From Streptomyces sp. CB01201 (GTDB lineage: Bacteria; Actinomycetota; Actinomycetes; Streptomycetales; Streptomycetaceae): a DNA stretch of 64,000 nucleotides. Position numbers and translations under genes: made by a program. Shown here in pieces: positions 1-8,579 of this stretch. The notes below the pieces were generated by a model, which worked only from the letters and a program-made list of their open reading frames with translations, had not been told where the DNA came from and searched no databases. Position 1 is the stretch's first letter. Each line of letters starts with the position of its first letter. The stretch covers positions 19,744-83,743 of the forward strand of contig NZ_NNBJ01000026.1 in the NCBI RefSeq assembly GCF_002803085.1, given 5' to 3'.

Positions 1-752
1 TCCTGGGGCGACTCGATGAAGCGCGGGGCGAGCGTGCGGACGACCTCGCTCATCGGGTACTGCTCGTCGACCCGGGTCCACCGGGTGCCCGGCACGAAGC
101 TGCCCTCGGGTCCCTCGGCGATGAGGTGGATGCGGCCCGCCTCCAGGAGGCCCATGACCAGACTGGTGGCGCCCAGGTACTCGGGGCCCTGCGAGTCCTT
201 CATGACGTCGATGACGTCCTTGACGGTCCTGGCGTGCGCGAGGGCGGCGGTCGCCGCCTCCACGACACTGGTCGTGCGCCGCCGTTCGTCGTCGAGGCCG
301 ACCCGGGCGGTCGACTCGGCGAGTTCCTGCGTGGCGTCGCGGACGATGCCGATGATGCGCAGCGGGCGCCCGCTCTCGTCGCGCCGCACGAAGCCCTGGG
401 TGTGGGTCCAGCGCAGGCCGCCGTCCCGGGACCGGATGCGGAAGTACACGCCGTAGTTGACGCTGCCGTTCTTCAGCGCCTGGGACACCAGCGCGTCCAG
501 CCTGAGGGCCTCGGCGGGCGGCACCCGGGCGGCCAGCGACTCGGGCCGGTTGTCGTACTCGTCGGGCCTGAGGTCGAACACGTCAAGGGCGGGCTCGTCC
601 ATGTACATGAGGCCGGCGCCGAGGTCCCAGTCGAAACTCCCCATGCGCAGGTCCCGGCCGTACGAGTGGAGGAAGCGGCACTCCTCGCCGCCGGCCGCCT
701 CGCCGCAGTGGCACAGCCCGGCCGCCCCTCCGCCCCCTGCACCCGCGTCCAT
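1..752 (-). CDS. PAS/GAF signalling protein, probably SpoIIE-type phosphatase (3' part outside window)
   Basis: The first 250 residues are visible, starting at an ATG at 752 and running off the left edge. Residues about 35-145 read as a PAS/PAC fold (RMGSFDWDLGAGLMYMD, then YFRIRSRDGGLRWTHTQGF and RIIGIVRDAT). From about residue 160 a GAF-like sensor begins (YLGATSLVMGLLEAGRIHLI). In Streptomyces this PAS-GAF order is usual for proteins ending in a SpoIIE/PP2C serine phosphatase domain that acts on anti-anti-sigma factors. That catalytic end lies outside the window, so phosphatase activity is inference. Four cysteines and two histidines sit in residues 14-29 (CHC and C..HS); metal binding there is possible but unproven. 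No clear ribosome binding site precedes the ATG, so the exact start is uncertain. Confidence 0.7.
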   Translation of the reverse strand, partial: MDAGAGGGGAAGLCHCGEAAGGEECRFLHSYGRDLRMGSFDWDLGAGLMYMDEPALDVFDLRPDEYDNRPESLAARVPPAEALRLDALVSQALKNGSVNYGVYFRIRSRDGGLRWTHTQGFVRRDESGRPLRIIGIVRDATQELAESTARVGLDDERRRTTSVVEAATAALAHARTVKDVIDVMKDSQGPEYLGATSLVMGLLEAGRIHLIAEGPEGSFVPGTRWTRVDEQYPMSEVVRTLAPRFIESPQ

Positions 753-839
753 GGGGCCACGCTAGGCGCAGCCGGGACCGCGCGCATCAGGGAGCCGCCG
801 GTGGGCGCGGGAGCGGGCGGGGGCGGCCGGGGCCGTGCC

Positions 840-1922
840 TCAGTTGGCCGGTGAGGCCTTGCGCAGGGCGGTGATGCAGCCGGCGATGGCGCTCTGAAGG
901 GCTTCGAGGCGCTGGACCATGTCGTCCTCGTAGATGTCATCGGCGTCGTCGAGCGTCAGCTCCTCGAACACCTTCGTCGCCTTCTGCAGGCTGCTGTAGA
1001 ACTTCGTGCGGCGCTCCTGGACGCGCAGCTCGGGGTCGGCCTCCACGGCCTGTACGACGAGGCCCTTGACGGTGTCGTACGCCTCGGTCGCCCACTCGCC
1101 GGCCTCTTCCGAGTCGTCGAGCTCGTCGAGCAGGGACAGATGGCGCTCGGCCTCGGCGCGCAGTTCGGCGGGCGCCTCGACGGTCTGCCCGGCCGGCGTC
1201 CTGATCTGGCCGTTCTCGACGATCTGGCGGACGTAGCCGATGCGGTCGGCGGCCCTGGTCTCGGAGGCCACCGCCTTCTTCAGCTCGTCCGTGCGCGCGA
1301 TGTCGCGGGCCAGCTCGGTCTGGAGCGCCGGGTCCTCCTTGATGCGGTCCAGGAGGGCGGAGCGGGCGGCCTGCGCGGTCCCGGGGTCGGCCAGGATCGC
1401 GGCGCGCAGCGCGGTCGGGTTCTCGGCGACCTCCAGGGCCTTGGTCGGCCGGATGCCCTCGGCCTCGGCGGCCGCGGTGATGGCGGTGCCGCGCTCGGAG
1501 GTCGCGCTGGAGCGGGAGGTGTAGTAGGTCAGCCACACGTCCGCGTCGGGAAGTTCGATGTCCTCGCCGGGGACGAGCGCCTCGAAGAGCGGGACAAGGC
1601 CGTCGTCGGAGGCCCTGTCCCAGGCCTTGTAGTAGCGCATGACGCGCTCCGCCGAGCAGCCGGCCAGCTCGCTGAACTCCTTCGCGGAGACCTTCGGCGT
1701 CTCACCGGCCGCCTGCCCGCCGGGCCGTACGCTGCGCGCCACCTTGAGGGCGAAGGACCAGCCGCCGGTGCGGGCGTAGGCCCCGAACTCACGGGCGTCC
1801 CGCGCCACGCTGTCGTGGACCGGGTCCGCCGCCGCCTCGTCGTGGACGAGGGCGCCGGCCACGCTGTCGTGGACTTCTGCGGCGGGGGGCGCGGACGGCT
1901 CGGGCAGGTCGATGGCGACGGT
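840..1922 (-). CDS. conserved hypothetical protein, helical, with possible HTH
   Basis: I do not recognise this 360-residue protein. I chose the GTG at 1922 because AGGAG lies 8 bases upstream; a longer in-frame GTG at 1964 has no such site. The first 50 residues are Pro/Ala-rich and carry near repeats of VHDSVA. Residues about 85-110 (VSAKEFSELAGCSAERVMRYY) could form a helix-turn-helix in which the Cys-Ser-Ala segment is the turn. The remainder is acidic, charged and predicted mostly helical, with no signal peptide or membrane segment. A cytoplasmic DNA-binding or regulatory role is possible but only suggested. It is transcribed alone, back to back with nothing obvious upstream. Confidence 0.7.
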   Translation of the reverse strand, partial: TVAIDLPEPSAPPAAEVHDSVAGALVHDEAAADPVHDSVARDAREFGAYARTGGWSFALKVARSVRPGGQAAGETPKVSAKEFSELAGCSAERVMRYYKAWDRASDDGLVPLFEALVPGEDIELPDADVWLTYYTSRSSATSERGTAITAAAEAEGIRPTKALEVAENPTALRAAILADPGTAQAARSALLDRIKEDPALQTELARDIARTDELKKAVASETRAADRIGYVRQIVENGQIRTPAGQTVEAPAELRAEAERHLSLLDELDDSEEAGEWATEAYDTVKGLVVQAVEADPELRVQERRTKFYSSLQKATKVFEELTLDDADDIYEDDMVQRLEALQSAIAGCITALRKASPAN

Positions 1923-2101
1923 CACTGAGGACGCTCCTGGCTGCTGGAGGAGGGACAACGGCACAAAGGACGCAGCCTATATGCACCTCTTGGTCCCTCT
2001 TTCCGTCACACCCCGCGCCGCAGCCCGCGCGTCACGGCCCGTGTCGTGCTCGCGGCCACCGGCAGGAGTTGCCGGTGGCCGCGAGCGGGGCGGAGACGTT
2101 G

Positions 2102-3280
2102 CTAGACGTTCTCCGATTCCGGGGACGGCGGGACGATGCCGGAGTCCCCGCTCGGCAGGTCCGTCGGCATGTCCGTGGGCAGCGACGGCATGTCACCGGA
2201 GGGGCTCGAATCCGGGATCGAGGGCTCCACGGGCGACGGGGTCGAGGGGCTCGGGGACGGCGTGGAGGGGCTGGGCGAGGGCGTCGCGGTGACCGTCGTG
2301 GTGGCGGTCGGGCAGCCGCTCGGGGTCGCGGCGCCCGGCTGGTCGGACGGCGGGGCGGAGCCGGGCGCGGCGGGCGAGGGCGTCTCGGTGACCGTCACGG
2401 TCGGCGTGGGCGTCGGGCAGTCCGGGCTCGGCGGCGGGGAGCTGATCGGCGGCGAGGTGCTGGGGCTCGCCGGCGGCGACGGCGGCAGGGTGACCGGCGG
2501 CTTGTCCGGGTCGATCTGGATGTCCGGGCGCTCGCGGTCGCGCCGGCCGTCGTCGCCGGTCTTCCGCTCGATCCAGGTGTTGTTGGTGATGTTGACGATG
2601 ATGAGGTTGTTGATGACCACGGTGGTGGGCCGCACCACGACGACCCGGTCCGCGTGGTAGCCGGGCCACGGCTTGCCCTTGTCGTTCCACTCGCCCTGGT
2701 GGGCGTTGGGCGGCTTCAGCGGGTTGCCGCACGCGCACCGCACGCGGGGCGCGCCGTGGTCGTCGACCAGCACGGCGGTGCCGGCCTGGAGCACGGACTG
2801 GAAACTGGTGGCCGAGCCGTCGCGGAAGCCGTGGTTGGTGACCCGGGTGTCATTGCGCAGCACGACGGGCGTCAGTCCGCGCAGGAAGCTCGCGACCGAA
2901 CCGGGGTCGATCCCGGCGGCGTCCGCGAAGGCCCGGTTCTTCGCCCGGTCGCCGCCGAGGAAGCGGATCTGCTTCTCCACGTCGCAGCTGGCCACGGACT
3001 GGGTGCCGCCGTACAGGCCGGGCGCGGCGCCCGAGACGATACGGGTCGACCGGCCCCCCGGCGCCGGACTTCGGGGAGCGGCGGGCGCCGCCGGGGTGGG
3101 GGTCGCCGTCGAGTCGGCCGTGGACTGGGTGAACGGGTCGGGTCCGGCGGCGGCGATCGGCTGGAGGTTGAGGTCCTGCCGGCTGTCGGCGCCACTGGCG
3201 CCGCCGCCGCATCCGGCGGCGAAGGCACCGACGGACAGTGCGGCGGCGGCCGCGGCGATTCTGCGCAGGGTCGAGGGCAC
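2102..3280 (-). CDS. secreted lipoprotein, DUF6777-like, with Pro/Ser/Thr-rich tail
   Basis: The protein has 392 residues and starts at a GTG at 3280 behind GGGAG. Residues 1-25 form a lipoprotein signal (TLRRIAAAAAALSVG, then AAGCGGG lipobox), so the mature protein should be attached to the outer face of the membrane through the cysteine. Residues about 60-190 form a compact domain (GLYGGTQSVASCDVEKQIRFL, VVLRNDTRVTNHGF, RCACGNPL) matching what I recall as DUF6777, found in actinobacterial lipoproteins. The last 190 residues are very rich in Pro, Ser and Thr, as in a wall-spanning or glycosylated stalk. Function is unknown. It has its own upstream region and no operon partner. Confidence 0.8.
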   Translation of the reverse strand: MPSTLRRIAAAAAALSVGAFAAGCGGGASGADSRQDLNLQPIAAAGPDPFTQSTADSTATPTPAAPAAPRSPAPGGRSTRIVSGAAPGLYGGTQSVASCDVEKQIRFLGGDRAKNRAFADAAGIDPGSVASFLRGLTPVVLRNDTRVTNHGFRDGSATSFQSVLQAGTAVLVDDHGAPRVRCACGNPLKPPNAHQGEWNDKGKPWPGYHADRVVVVRPTTVVINNLIIVNITNNTWIERKTGDDGRRDRERPDIQIDPDKPPVTLPPSPPASPSTSPPISSPPPSPDCPTPTPTVTVTETPSPAAPGSAPPSDQPGAATPSGCPTATTTVTATPSPSPSTPSPSPSTPSPVEPSIPDSSPSGDMPSLPTDMPTDLPSGDSGIVPPSPESENV

Positions 3281-3487
3281 GTGGATCTCCCAGCTGTACG
3301 CCCCGAGTTGCCCCTCATTGTGTGCAGCAGGCGCACGCCCCGCGCAAACGGACGGGGGCGGAACGGGGGACACGGCCGCTCGCCCGTACCGCTCCCCCTC
3401 CCCCACCCGGGCGGGCCGCCGCCCACACGCGCGGTGGCCGGCACGGCGCTGACCGGGTCATGGCCGCTGGGTCACGCCCGAGCGGCG

Positions 3488-5515
3488 TCACACCAGTTCG
3501 GGCCGCTGCCACTCCCCGCCCAGCACGTGGTGGTCGAAGAAGCCCAGCAGGGTGCTGTACCAGAGCCGGGCGTGGTTCGGGGCGAGGATCCAGTGGCCCT
3601 CGTCGGGGAAGTACAGGAACTTCGTCGGGACCTCGCAGCGCTGGAGGGCCTGGAAGAGGGCCATGCCCTGCCCGACCGGCACCCGGTAGTCCTTGGCGCC
3701 GTGGACCACCAGCATCGGCGTGTGGATGCGGTCGGCGCCGGCGGCGGGAGAGTTCAGCTCGTAGCGCTCCGGCCGGGTCAGCGGGTCGCCGAAGATCCGC
3801 CGGAAGTAGTCCGAGGCGTCCGTGTCCGACTGGAACGCCCCCATGTCCCAGACCGAGGCGTGCGAGACGATCGCCTTGAACCGGCCGGTCAGCGTGGCGA
3901 TGCGGTTGGCCAGGTAGCCGCCGTAGGAACCGCCCGCGAGGCCGGTTCGGCTCGCGTCGATGTCGGGGCGGGCCTCGGTGGCATCGGTCAGCGCCATCAG
4001 GTCCCGGTAGGGCTGCCCGCCCCACTGGCCCCAGCCCCGCGTGTGCATCCGGGGCCCGTACCCGGACGAGAGCGCCGGGTCGGGCAGCAGGACCGCGTAG
4101 CCGCGGGCCGCGAACGGCCACGGGTTCCAGCGCCAGGTCCATGCGTTCCAGGACGTCTCGGGGCCGCCGTGCGGGAAGACGAGCAGCGGCGCCGGCCGTT
4201 CGGCGGACGCCCCCTCGGGCAGCACCAGCCAGGAGCGCAGCGGGAATCCGTCGTCGGCCACCGTGTGCACCTCGGTCAGCGCCCCCGGCAGCCGGCCCGC
4301 CGCGCCCGGCGCGGCGAGCGCGACGGGCTCCTGGTCGGGCGCGGCGGCGTCGAGGCGGACCGGGGTGGGCGGCAGGTCGACCCCGTTGCGCAGCGCGTAC
4401 AGGGTGCGCCCGTCCGGTGCGACGCACAGCGAGGTGTACGCGCCGGAGGCGGTGAGCCGGGTGACGGTGCCGTCGGGGTCGCGTCGGAAGACGGGCGAGT
4501 GCCCGAGCTCGTCGGCGGCGAACCAGACGGTGGCGTCGTCGGCGAGCGGCGAGACCACCGCGCCGGCGGGCCAGTTCTCGAACTCCGGCACCAGCTCGCT
4601 CTCCGCGCCGGTCGCCAGGTCCACGCGTACGAGGGTGTAGGAGTACGGCGTGTCGTACGTTTCGAGCACCTGCCGGGTGCAGATCAGGCCGGTGCCGTCG
4701 GCGGTGAACAGCGGGGCGTGGTAGACGAATCCGTCCCGGTCGATCACGCGGAGCTGTTCGCCGGTGGCCGCGTCGGCGATCACGACGACGGTGCGGTTGC
4801 GGTCGGGCACCGGCCCGTGGACGAAGCGGGTGTGGGCGACGCGGGTGCCGTCGGGCGAGAGCGCGGTCTCGGCCTCGCTCGGGCTGCCTTGGCCGCCGGC
4901 GTCGACCGGCGGGCCGGGCGCGTCCGGGACGCGGCGCACGAACGTGTGCGGCTCGTCCGGGCCGAGGTCGCTGTCCCAGTGCCGGGTGGGCCCGGACTCG
5001 TAGAGGATCGCGGTGACCTTGGCATCGGCCCGGGCCTCGCGCAGCTTCGCGTGCGCCGCGGCGTCGGCGGCGCCGGGCAGGAGTCCCGCGGTGTAGGCGA
5101 GGGTGCCGGTGTCCCGGGCGAGGCAGAAGCCTGCGATGCCACCGGGGTGACGGGCCGTCAGAACGGCCTCGCCGCTCTCCGGCAGCGTCCACACCGCCGC
5201 GCCCTCCTCGTCCTCCTGCGCGGTGGCGGGGTCGCTGTCGGGACGGGCGGAGAGGAAGTACAAGGTGCCGTCCGAGGCGAACGCGGGCGCCGACTCGCCC
5301 TTGCGGGAACGGGTCAGCCGGCGGGGCTCCCGGGCGCCGGCGGGGTCGAGCTCCCACAGACCGGATACGCAGGTGTTGCCCTCGGCGTTGAGGGTCCCCA
5401 CGGCGGCCACCAGCCGCTTTCCGTCGGGTGAGAGCACGAGGCCGTGGACGCGCGGGATCGCGAGGAAGGCGGACAGGTCGTGGAAGGCGGTGGAGTCACC
5501 GGGTGTCTCGGACAT
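3488..5515 (-). CDS. S9 family serine peptidase (prolyl oligopeptidase/acylaminoacyl peptidase type)
   Basis: The protein has 675 residues from the ATG at 5515. The N-terminal 400 residues are beta-propeller-like, with repeated blades such as GKRLVAAVGTLN and DGTRVAHTRF. The C-terminal third is an alpha/beta hydrolase. The nucleophile lies in GGSYGGYLANR near residue 525, the Asp in VVHGAKDYRVPVGQG, and the His in YFPDEGHWIL near residue 640; that is a complete catalytic triad. An oxyanion-type VFPHGGPETSWN is also present. No signal peptide is seen, so it probably trims short peptides in the cytoplasm. Length fits the family. The open frame extends upstream, but the ATG at 5515 matches the family's usual start. 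Confidence 0.9.
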   Translation of the reverse strand: MSETPGDSTAFHDLSAFLAIPRVHGLVLSPDGKRLVAAVGTLNAEGNTCVSGLWELDPAGAREPRRLTRSRKGESAPAFASDGTLYFLSARPDSDPATAQEDEEGAAVWTLPESGEAVLTARHPGGIAGFCLARDTGTLAYTAGLLPGAADAAAHAKLREARADAKVTAILYESGPTRHWDSDLGPDEPHTFVRRVPDAPGPPVDAGGQGSPSEAETALSPDGTRVAHTRFVHGPVPDRNRTVVVIADAATGEQLRVIDRDGFVYHAPLFTADGTGLICTRQVLETYDTPYSYTLVRVDLATGAESELVPEFENWPAGAVVSPLADDATVWFAADELGHSPVFRRDPDGTVTRLTASGAYTSLCVAPDGRTLYALRNGVDLPPTPVRLDAAAPDQEPVALAAPGAAGRLPGALTEVHTVADDGFPLRSWLVLPEGASAERPAPLLVFPHGGPETSWNAWTWRWNPWPFAARGYAVLLPDPALSSGYGPRMHTRGWGQWGGQPYRDLMALTDATEARPDIDASRTGLAGGSYGGYLANRIATLTGRFKAIVSHASVWDMGAFQSDTDASDYFRRIFGDPLTRPERYELNSPAAGADRIHTPMLVVHGAKDYRVPVGQGMALFQALQRCEVPTKFLYFPDEGHWILAPNHARLWYSTLLGFFDHHVLGGEWQRPELV

Positions 5516-5638
5516 CCGGTCATCCTGTCCCGGGGAGGCGGGCGGCAACAGGGGACAAAGGGCCGAATCACGTCCCTGCCGTACCGTCAAATCGCGTGCC
5601 CGGAACGGCATGCGGAGGTCGCCAGGCATCACGAAGGC

Positions 5639-5666
5639 CCGCGCCCCCGTGGAGAGGGGGGCACGG
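5639..5666 (-). terminator. probable hairpin terminator of the 57-residue peptide gene
   Basis: Ten-base arms CCGCGCCCCC and GGGGGCACGG pair with a single wobble around an 8-base loop. The hairpin lies 19 bases past the stop codon of the peptide gene and before the S9 peptidase gene. There is no T tract, as is common in Streptomyces. Confidence 0.5.
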
Positions 5667-5684
5667 ACCGGTGTTCGTCGCGGG

Positions 5685-5858
5685 TCAGTCGATGCCGGGC
5701 AGGATGTGCGGCTCGGTGAGGTCCTCCTCGTAGCCCGCGAGGCGGATCGGGGCCGAGCGGGCCCAGACCTCGATGTTGCGGAGCTTCTCGGGCCGTCCGG
5801 GCCGTTCGCCACCGCGTTCCGGCGTTCGGCGTTCGCGCTCTGTGGTCTCTGGTGTCAC
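5685..5858 (-). CDS. 57-residue small protein of unknown function, possible RiPP precursor
   Basis: A GTG at 5858 follows AAGGAG at ideal spacing, so translation is well supported. The peptide has 57 residues. The first 25 are highly charged (TPETTERERRTPERGGERP). The C-terminal 30 are less charged and varied (NIEVWARSAPIRLAGYEEDL, then TEPHILPGID). There is no signal peptide or membrane helix. A charged leader followed by a distinct C-terminal segment recalls ribosomally made peptide precursors, but no modification enzyme sits next to it, and a small structural or regulatory protein is equally possible. The gene is monocistronic, with a hairpin terminator downstream and a 340-base upstream region. 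Confidence 0.65.
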   Translation of the reverse strand: MTPETTERERRTPERGGERPGRPEKLRNIEVWARSAPIRLAGYEEDLTEPHILPGID

Positions 5859-6198
5859 CGCGCACTCCTTTGTGTCGCGTAACCCTGGGCGTCCCGGTCT
5901 GCGTCGGTCTCCGACCCGGTGTCCGCCCGAAGGCAGGGGCAAGGGCAGTTCTGACGCGGTGGCGCCGGCACTCTGTCCGCATCCCGCCCGCAGGTTGCGG
6001 GACGGATCCGGTACGGGCCTTGGGGGTTGGTGGACCCGCTGTGGCTACCGTTCGCACCAGAGTAACCAAATGAGCGCGGTTGCGCTCGATAGGGCCACTT
6101 CCTTTGCGTCAACTTTCCTTCGCCGGGCGTTAAGCCCGATGTTCACCCCGCCATGATCTGCTGATGGGGTCGGCTGCCGCGCGCGGGGAGGAGACCAC
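5859..6198. other. intergenic region between divergent small-peptide and HD genes
   Basis: This 340-base stretch holds no convincing gene. On the minus strand TTGACG (6107-6112) and TATCGA (6086-6091) could be promoter elements for the peptide gene, but the 15-base spacer is short. A small perfect hairpin (CGGGC, GTTAA, GCCCG) lies near 6130. The plus side ends with a strong GGGGAGGAG site serving the HD gene. Confidence 0.35.
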
Positions 6199-6792
6199 AT
6201 GGAGCTGTCGAGCGGACCCGTTCCGGACCGGACAGTGGGCTCGGTCGAGGAGCTGATGGAGCTGCTGCACGCGTGCCGCGGCGCCTGGGACACCCCCGAC
6301 CGCAGCGGCGATCCGGTCGATCTGCACGACCACGCGCTCCAGACCTCGCACCTGCTGCGGCGCTCCCACCCGGCCGACAAGGAACTCCAGGTCGCGGGCC
6401 TGGTGCACGACCTCGGCCATCTACTCCATCCAGGTGATGACGCCGGACACGCCGACACGGCCGCACGGGCGGTGCGCCCCCTGCTCGGCGACCGGGTGGC
6501 CGGGCTCGTCCGGCTGCATGTGCCGGCCAAGCGGTATCTGGCGGCGGTCGAGCCGGACCGGACGCTGTCGCCGCAGAGCGCACTGACCCTGCGGGCGCAG
6601 GGCGGGGTGATGGGGCCCGAGGAGGCGGCGGCCTTCGCCCGCGATCCGCTGGCCGAGGACGCCGTGGTGCTGCGGCAGGCCGATGACGCGGGGAAGGTCG
6701 TGGGGCTCGACGTGGGCGTGATGGAGGACTGGCGTCCGGTCCTTGAGCTGGTCGCGGCGCGGCTCGACCAGCCGGGGAACGGCCCCCGCTGA
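6199..6792 (+). CDS. HD-domain protein, PhnZ-like (putative diiron oxygenase)
   Basis: The protein has 197 residues and follows a strong GGGGAGGAG five bases before the ATG. The HD metal ligands appear in order: LHDHALQTSHLL near residue 38, LVHDLGHLL near 72, and LVRLHVPAKRYL near 108. The trailing segments SPQSALTLRAQGG and VVLRQADDAGKV resemble the phosphonate-degradation HD family (PhnZ type), whose characterised member is a mixed-valent diiron oxygenase cleaving a C-P bond. No phn genes are adjacent, so the substrate is unknown. A plain phosphohydrolase is the alternative. The gene stands alone and diverges from the 57-residue peptide gene. Confidence 0.8.
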   Translation: MELSSGPVPDRTVGSVEELMELLHACRGAWDTPDRSGDPVDLHDHALQTSHLLRRSHPADKELQVAGLVHDLGHLLHPGDDAGHADTAARAVRPLLGDRVAGLVRLHVPAKRYLAAVEPDRTLSPQSALTLRAQGGVMGPEEAAAFARDPLAEDAVVLRQADDAGKVVGLDVGVMEDWRPVLELVAARLDQPGNGPR

Positions 6793-6865
6793 CGCCGGGA
6801 GCAGCCCCGCTGACGCCGGGGAAGGGCCTCCCGTTCGCGCCAGGAAACGGCCTCCCGTTCGCGCC
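6784..6865. repeat. two short tandem direct repeats after the HD gene
   Basis: A 16-base unit CCCCGCTGACGCCGGG occurs at 6784 and 6805, overlapping the HD stop codon. A 17-base unit GGCCTCCCGTTCGCGCC occurs at 6825 and 6849. Both pairs are perfect. They fill the space between convergent genes and may reflect slippage. Confidence 0.7.
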
Positions 6866-6916
6866 GGAGGGCGGCACGCCGGTGCGCGTGCCGCACTCCG
6901 GTCGAAAGCCGCTGGC

Positions 6917-8443
6917 CTACCAGTTGGCCGGCGCGTAGTCCTTGAGGAAGACGCTGTGCAGGTCCTCGCCCAGCTCGCCGCGCACGATCGGGTCGTAGAC
7001 GCGGGCGGCGCCGTCGACCAGGTCGAGCGGGGCGTGGAAACCCTCCTCGGCGAGCCGCAGCTTGTCGTGGTGGGGGCGTTCGTCGGTGATCCAGCCGGTG
7101 TCGACCGACGTCATCAGGATCTTGTCGGTCTCGAACATCTCCTGGCCGCTGGTGCGCGTGACCATGTTCATGGCCGCCTTGGCGGCGTTGGTGTTGGGGT
7201 GCCCGGCGCCCTTGTAGCCGCGGCTGAAGACGCCCTCCATCGCCGACACGTTCACCACGTACGCACGGCCGTTCGGCGCCTTGCGGGCGGCGTCCGCCAT
7301 GACCGGGCGCAGGCTGCTGATCAGGATGAACGGCGCGGTGTAGTTGCACAGCTGGGTTTCGAGCAGCTCGACCGGCGAGATCTGGTCGATGGACTGCACC
7401 CAGGTGTTGCTGTCGACGACGTCCGGGAGCAGCCCGCCCGCGTCCAGGGCCGTGCCGTCGTGGTGCTTGGCGATGCTGGCGTTGCCGGCGACCAGGGCGA
7501 GGTCGGCGACGCGCTGGGCGTCGAGCCCGGAGGTGCCGACGGGCAGCGCGGCCAGGCCGTCGACCGCGCCGGAGTTGAAGGCTCCGATGACCTCGTGGGC
7601 AGGCAGTTCACCGGCGGGCAGCGGCGCGCTCTCGCCGTCGACCAGGGCCGCGTACGCGGAGGGCAGCCGGCGCACGGTCTGGGTGGCGTTGTTGATCAGG
7701 ATGTCCAGCGGTCCCTGGGCCGCGGTCCGCTCGGCCAGGGCGACCACCTGCGCGGGGTCGCGCAGGTCGATGCCGACGACTTCGAGGCGGTGCATCCAGT
7801 CGCCGGAGTCCTCCATCGCCTTGAAGCGGCGGATGGCGTCCTTGGGGAAGCGGGTGGTGACGGTGGTGTGCGCGCCGTCGCGCAGCAGCCGCAGCGCGAT
7901 GTACATGCCGATCTTGGCGCGGCCGCCGGTGAGCAGGGCACGCTTGCCGCTGAGGTCGGTGCGGGCGTCCCGGCGGGCCCGGTTCTCGGCCGCGCACTTC
8001 TGGCACAGCTGGTGGTAGAACGCGTCGACCTCGACGTACCGGGTCTTGCAGATGTAGCAGGACCGGGGGCGCTGGAGTATGCCCGCGATCTCGCCGGTGA
8101 CGGAGGAGCTGGGCAGCAGACCCTCGGTCTCGTCGTCGATCCGCTCGGCGGAGCCGGTGGCGGTCGCCTCCGTGACGGCCCGGTCGTGGGCGGTCTTGGC
8201 GGCGCGGCGCTCCTGGCGGCGGCGCTGCTTCACGGTGCGGTAGACGCCGGCCGTGGCGCGGCGCACGGTGATCGCGTCGGGGTGGTCGACGTCGATCCGG
8301 TCGAGTTCCGCCAGCACGCTCAGGCAGAGCGCGAGCCGCTCGGGGTCGATGCCGGGGCCGAAGTCCTGGTCAACGCCCTGCGCGGGCCACTCGTCGACAC
8401 CGGGGCCCTGCTCCTGGCCCTGGAAGTCCTCTGTCACCGTCAT
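6917..8443 (-). CDS. SDR-family NAD(P)-dependent oxidoreductase with N-terminal extension
   Basis: The protein has 508 residues. Residues about 1-160 form an extra domain with cysteine pairs (CYICKTRY, LCQKCAAENRARRDA), which could bind zinc or fold like a ribbon. From about 165 a Rossmann fold begins (GKRALLTGGRAKIGMYIALRLL). The loop DILINNATQTVRR supplies the NNA motif. The active site Tyr/Lys region is less canonical (VVNVSAMEGVFSRGYKGAGHPNTN, then AKAAMNMV), with K in the AKAAMN segment. Substrate is unknown. The ATG at 8443 has an upstream AGGAA. The gene lies alone between convergent and same-strand neighbours. Confidence 0.8.
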   Translation of the reverse strand: MTVTEDFQGQEQGPGVDEWPAQGVDQDFGPGIDPERLALCLSVLAELDRIDVDHPDAITVRRATAGVYRTVKQRRRQERRAAKTAHDRAVTEATATGSAERIDDETEGLLPSSSVTGEIAGILQRPRSCYICKTRYVEVDAFYHQLCQKCAAENRARRDARTDLSGKRALLTGGRAKIGMYIALRLLRDGAHTTVTTRFPKDAIRRFKAMEDSGDWMHRLEVVGIDLRDPAQVVALAERTAAQGPLDILINNATQTVRRLPSAYAALVDGESAPLPAGELPAHEVIGAFNSGAVDGLAALPVGTSGLDAQRVADLALVAGNASIAKHHDGTALDAGGLLPDVVDSNTWVQSIDQISPVELLETQLCNYTAPFILISSLRPVMADAARKAPNGRAYVVNVSAMEGVFSRGYKGAGHPNTNAAKAAMNMVTRTSGQEMFETDKILMTSVDTGWITDERPHHDKLRLAEEGFHAPLDLVDGAARVYDPIVRGELGEDLHSVFLKDYAPANW

Positions 8444-8579
8444 CGCCGCTGCGTTCCTCGATCAGTCCGAATATCAAGTTCCCAAAAGCGCCATGGTACG
8501 GAGCGACCGGCCCACATACCAAACCGAGGTGCCCGGCGCCTTCACGGCGCGGCGGCCGTTCGCGCGTCGCCGAACCGTG

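Noticed and set aside
2069..5431. A plus-strand open frame of more than 1,100 codons antisense to the lipoprotein and S9 peptidase genes
   Set aside because: The product is low complexity (Arg, Gly, Val) with no domain. Long antisense frames arise from GC-rich third positions, and the minus strand holds clear proteins.
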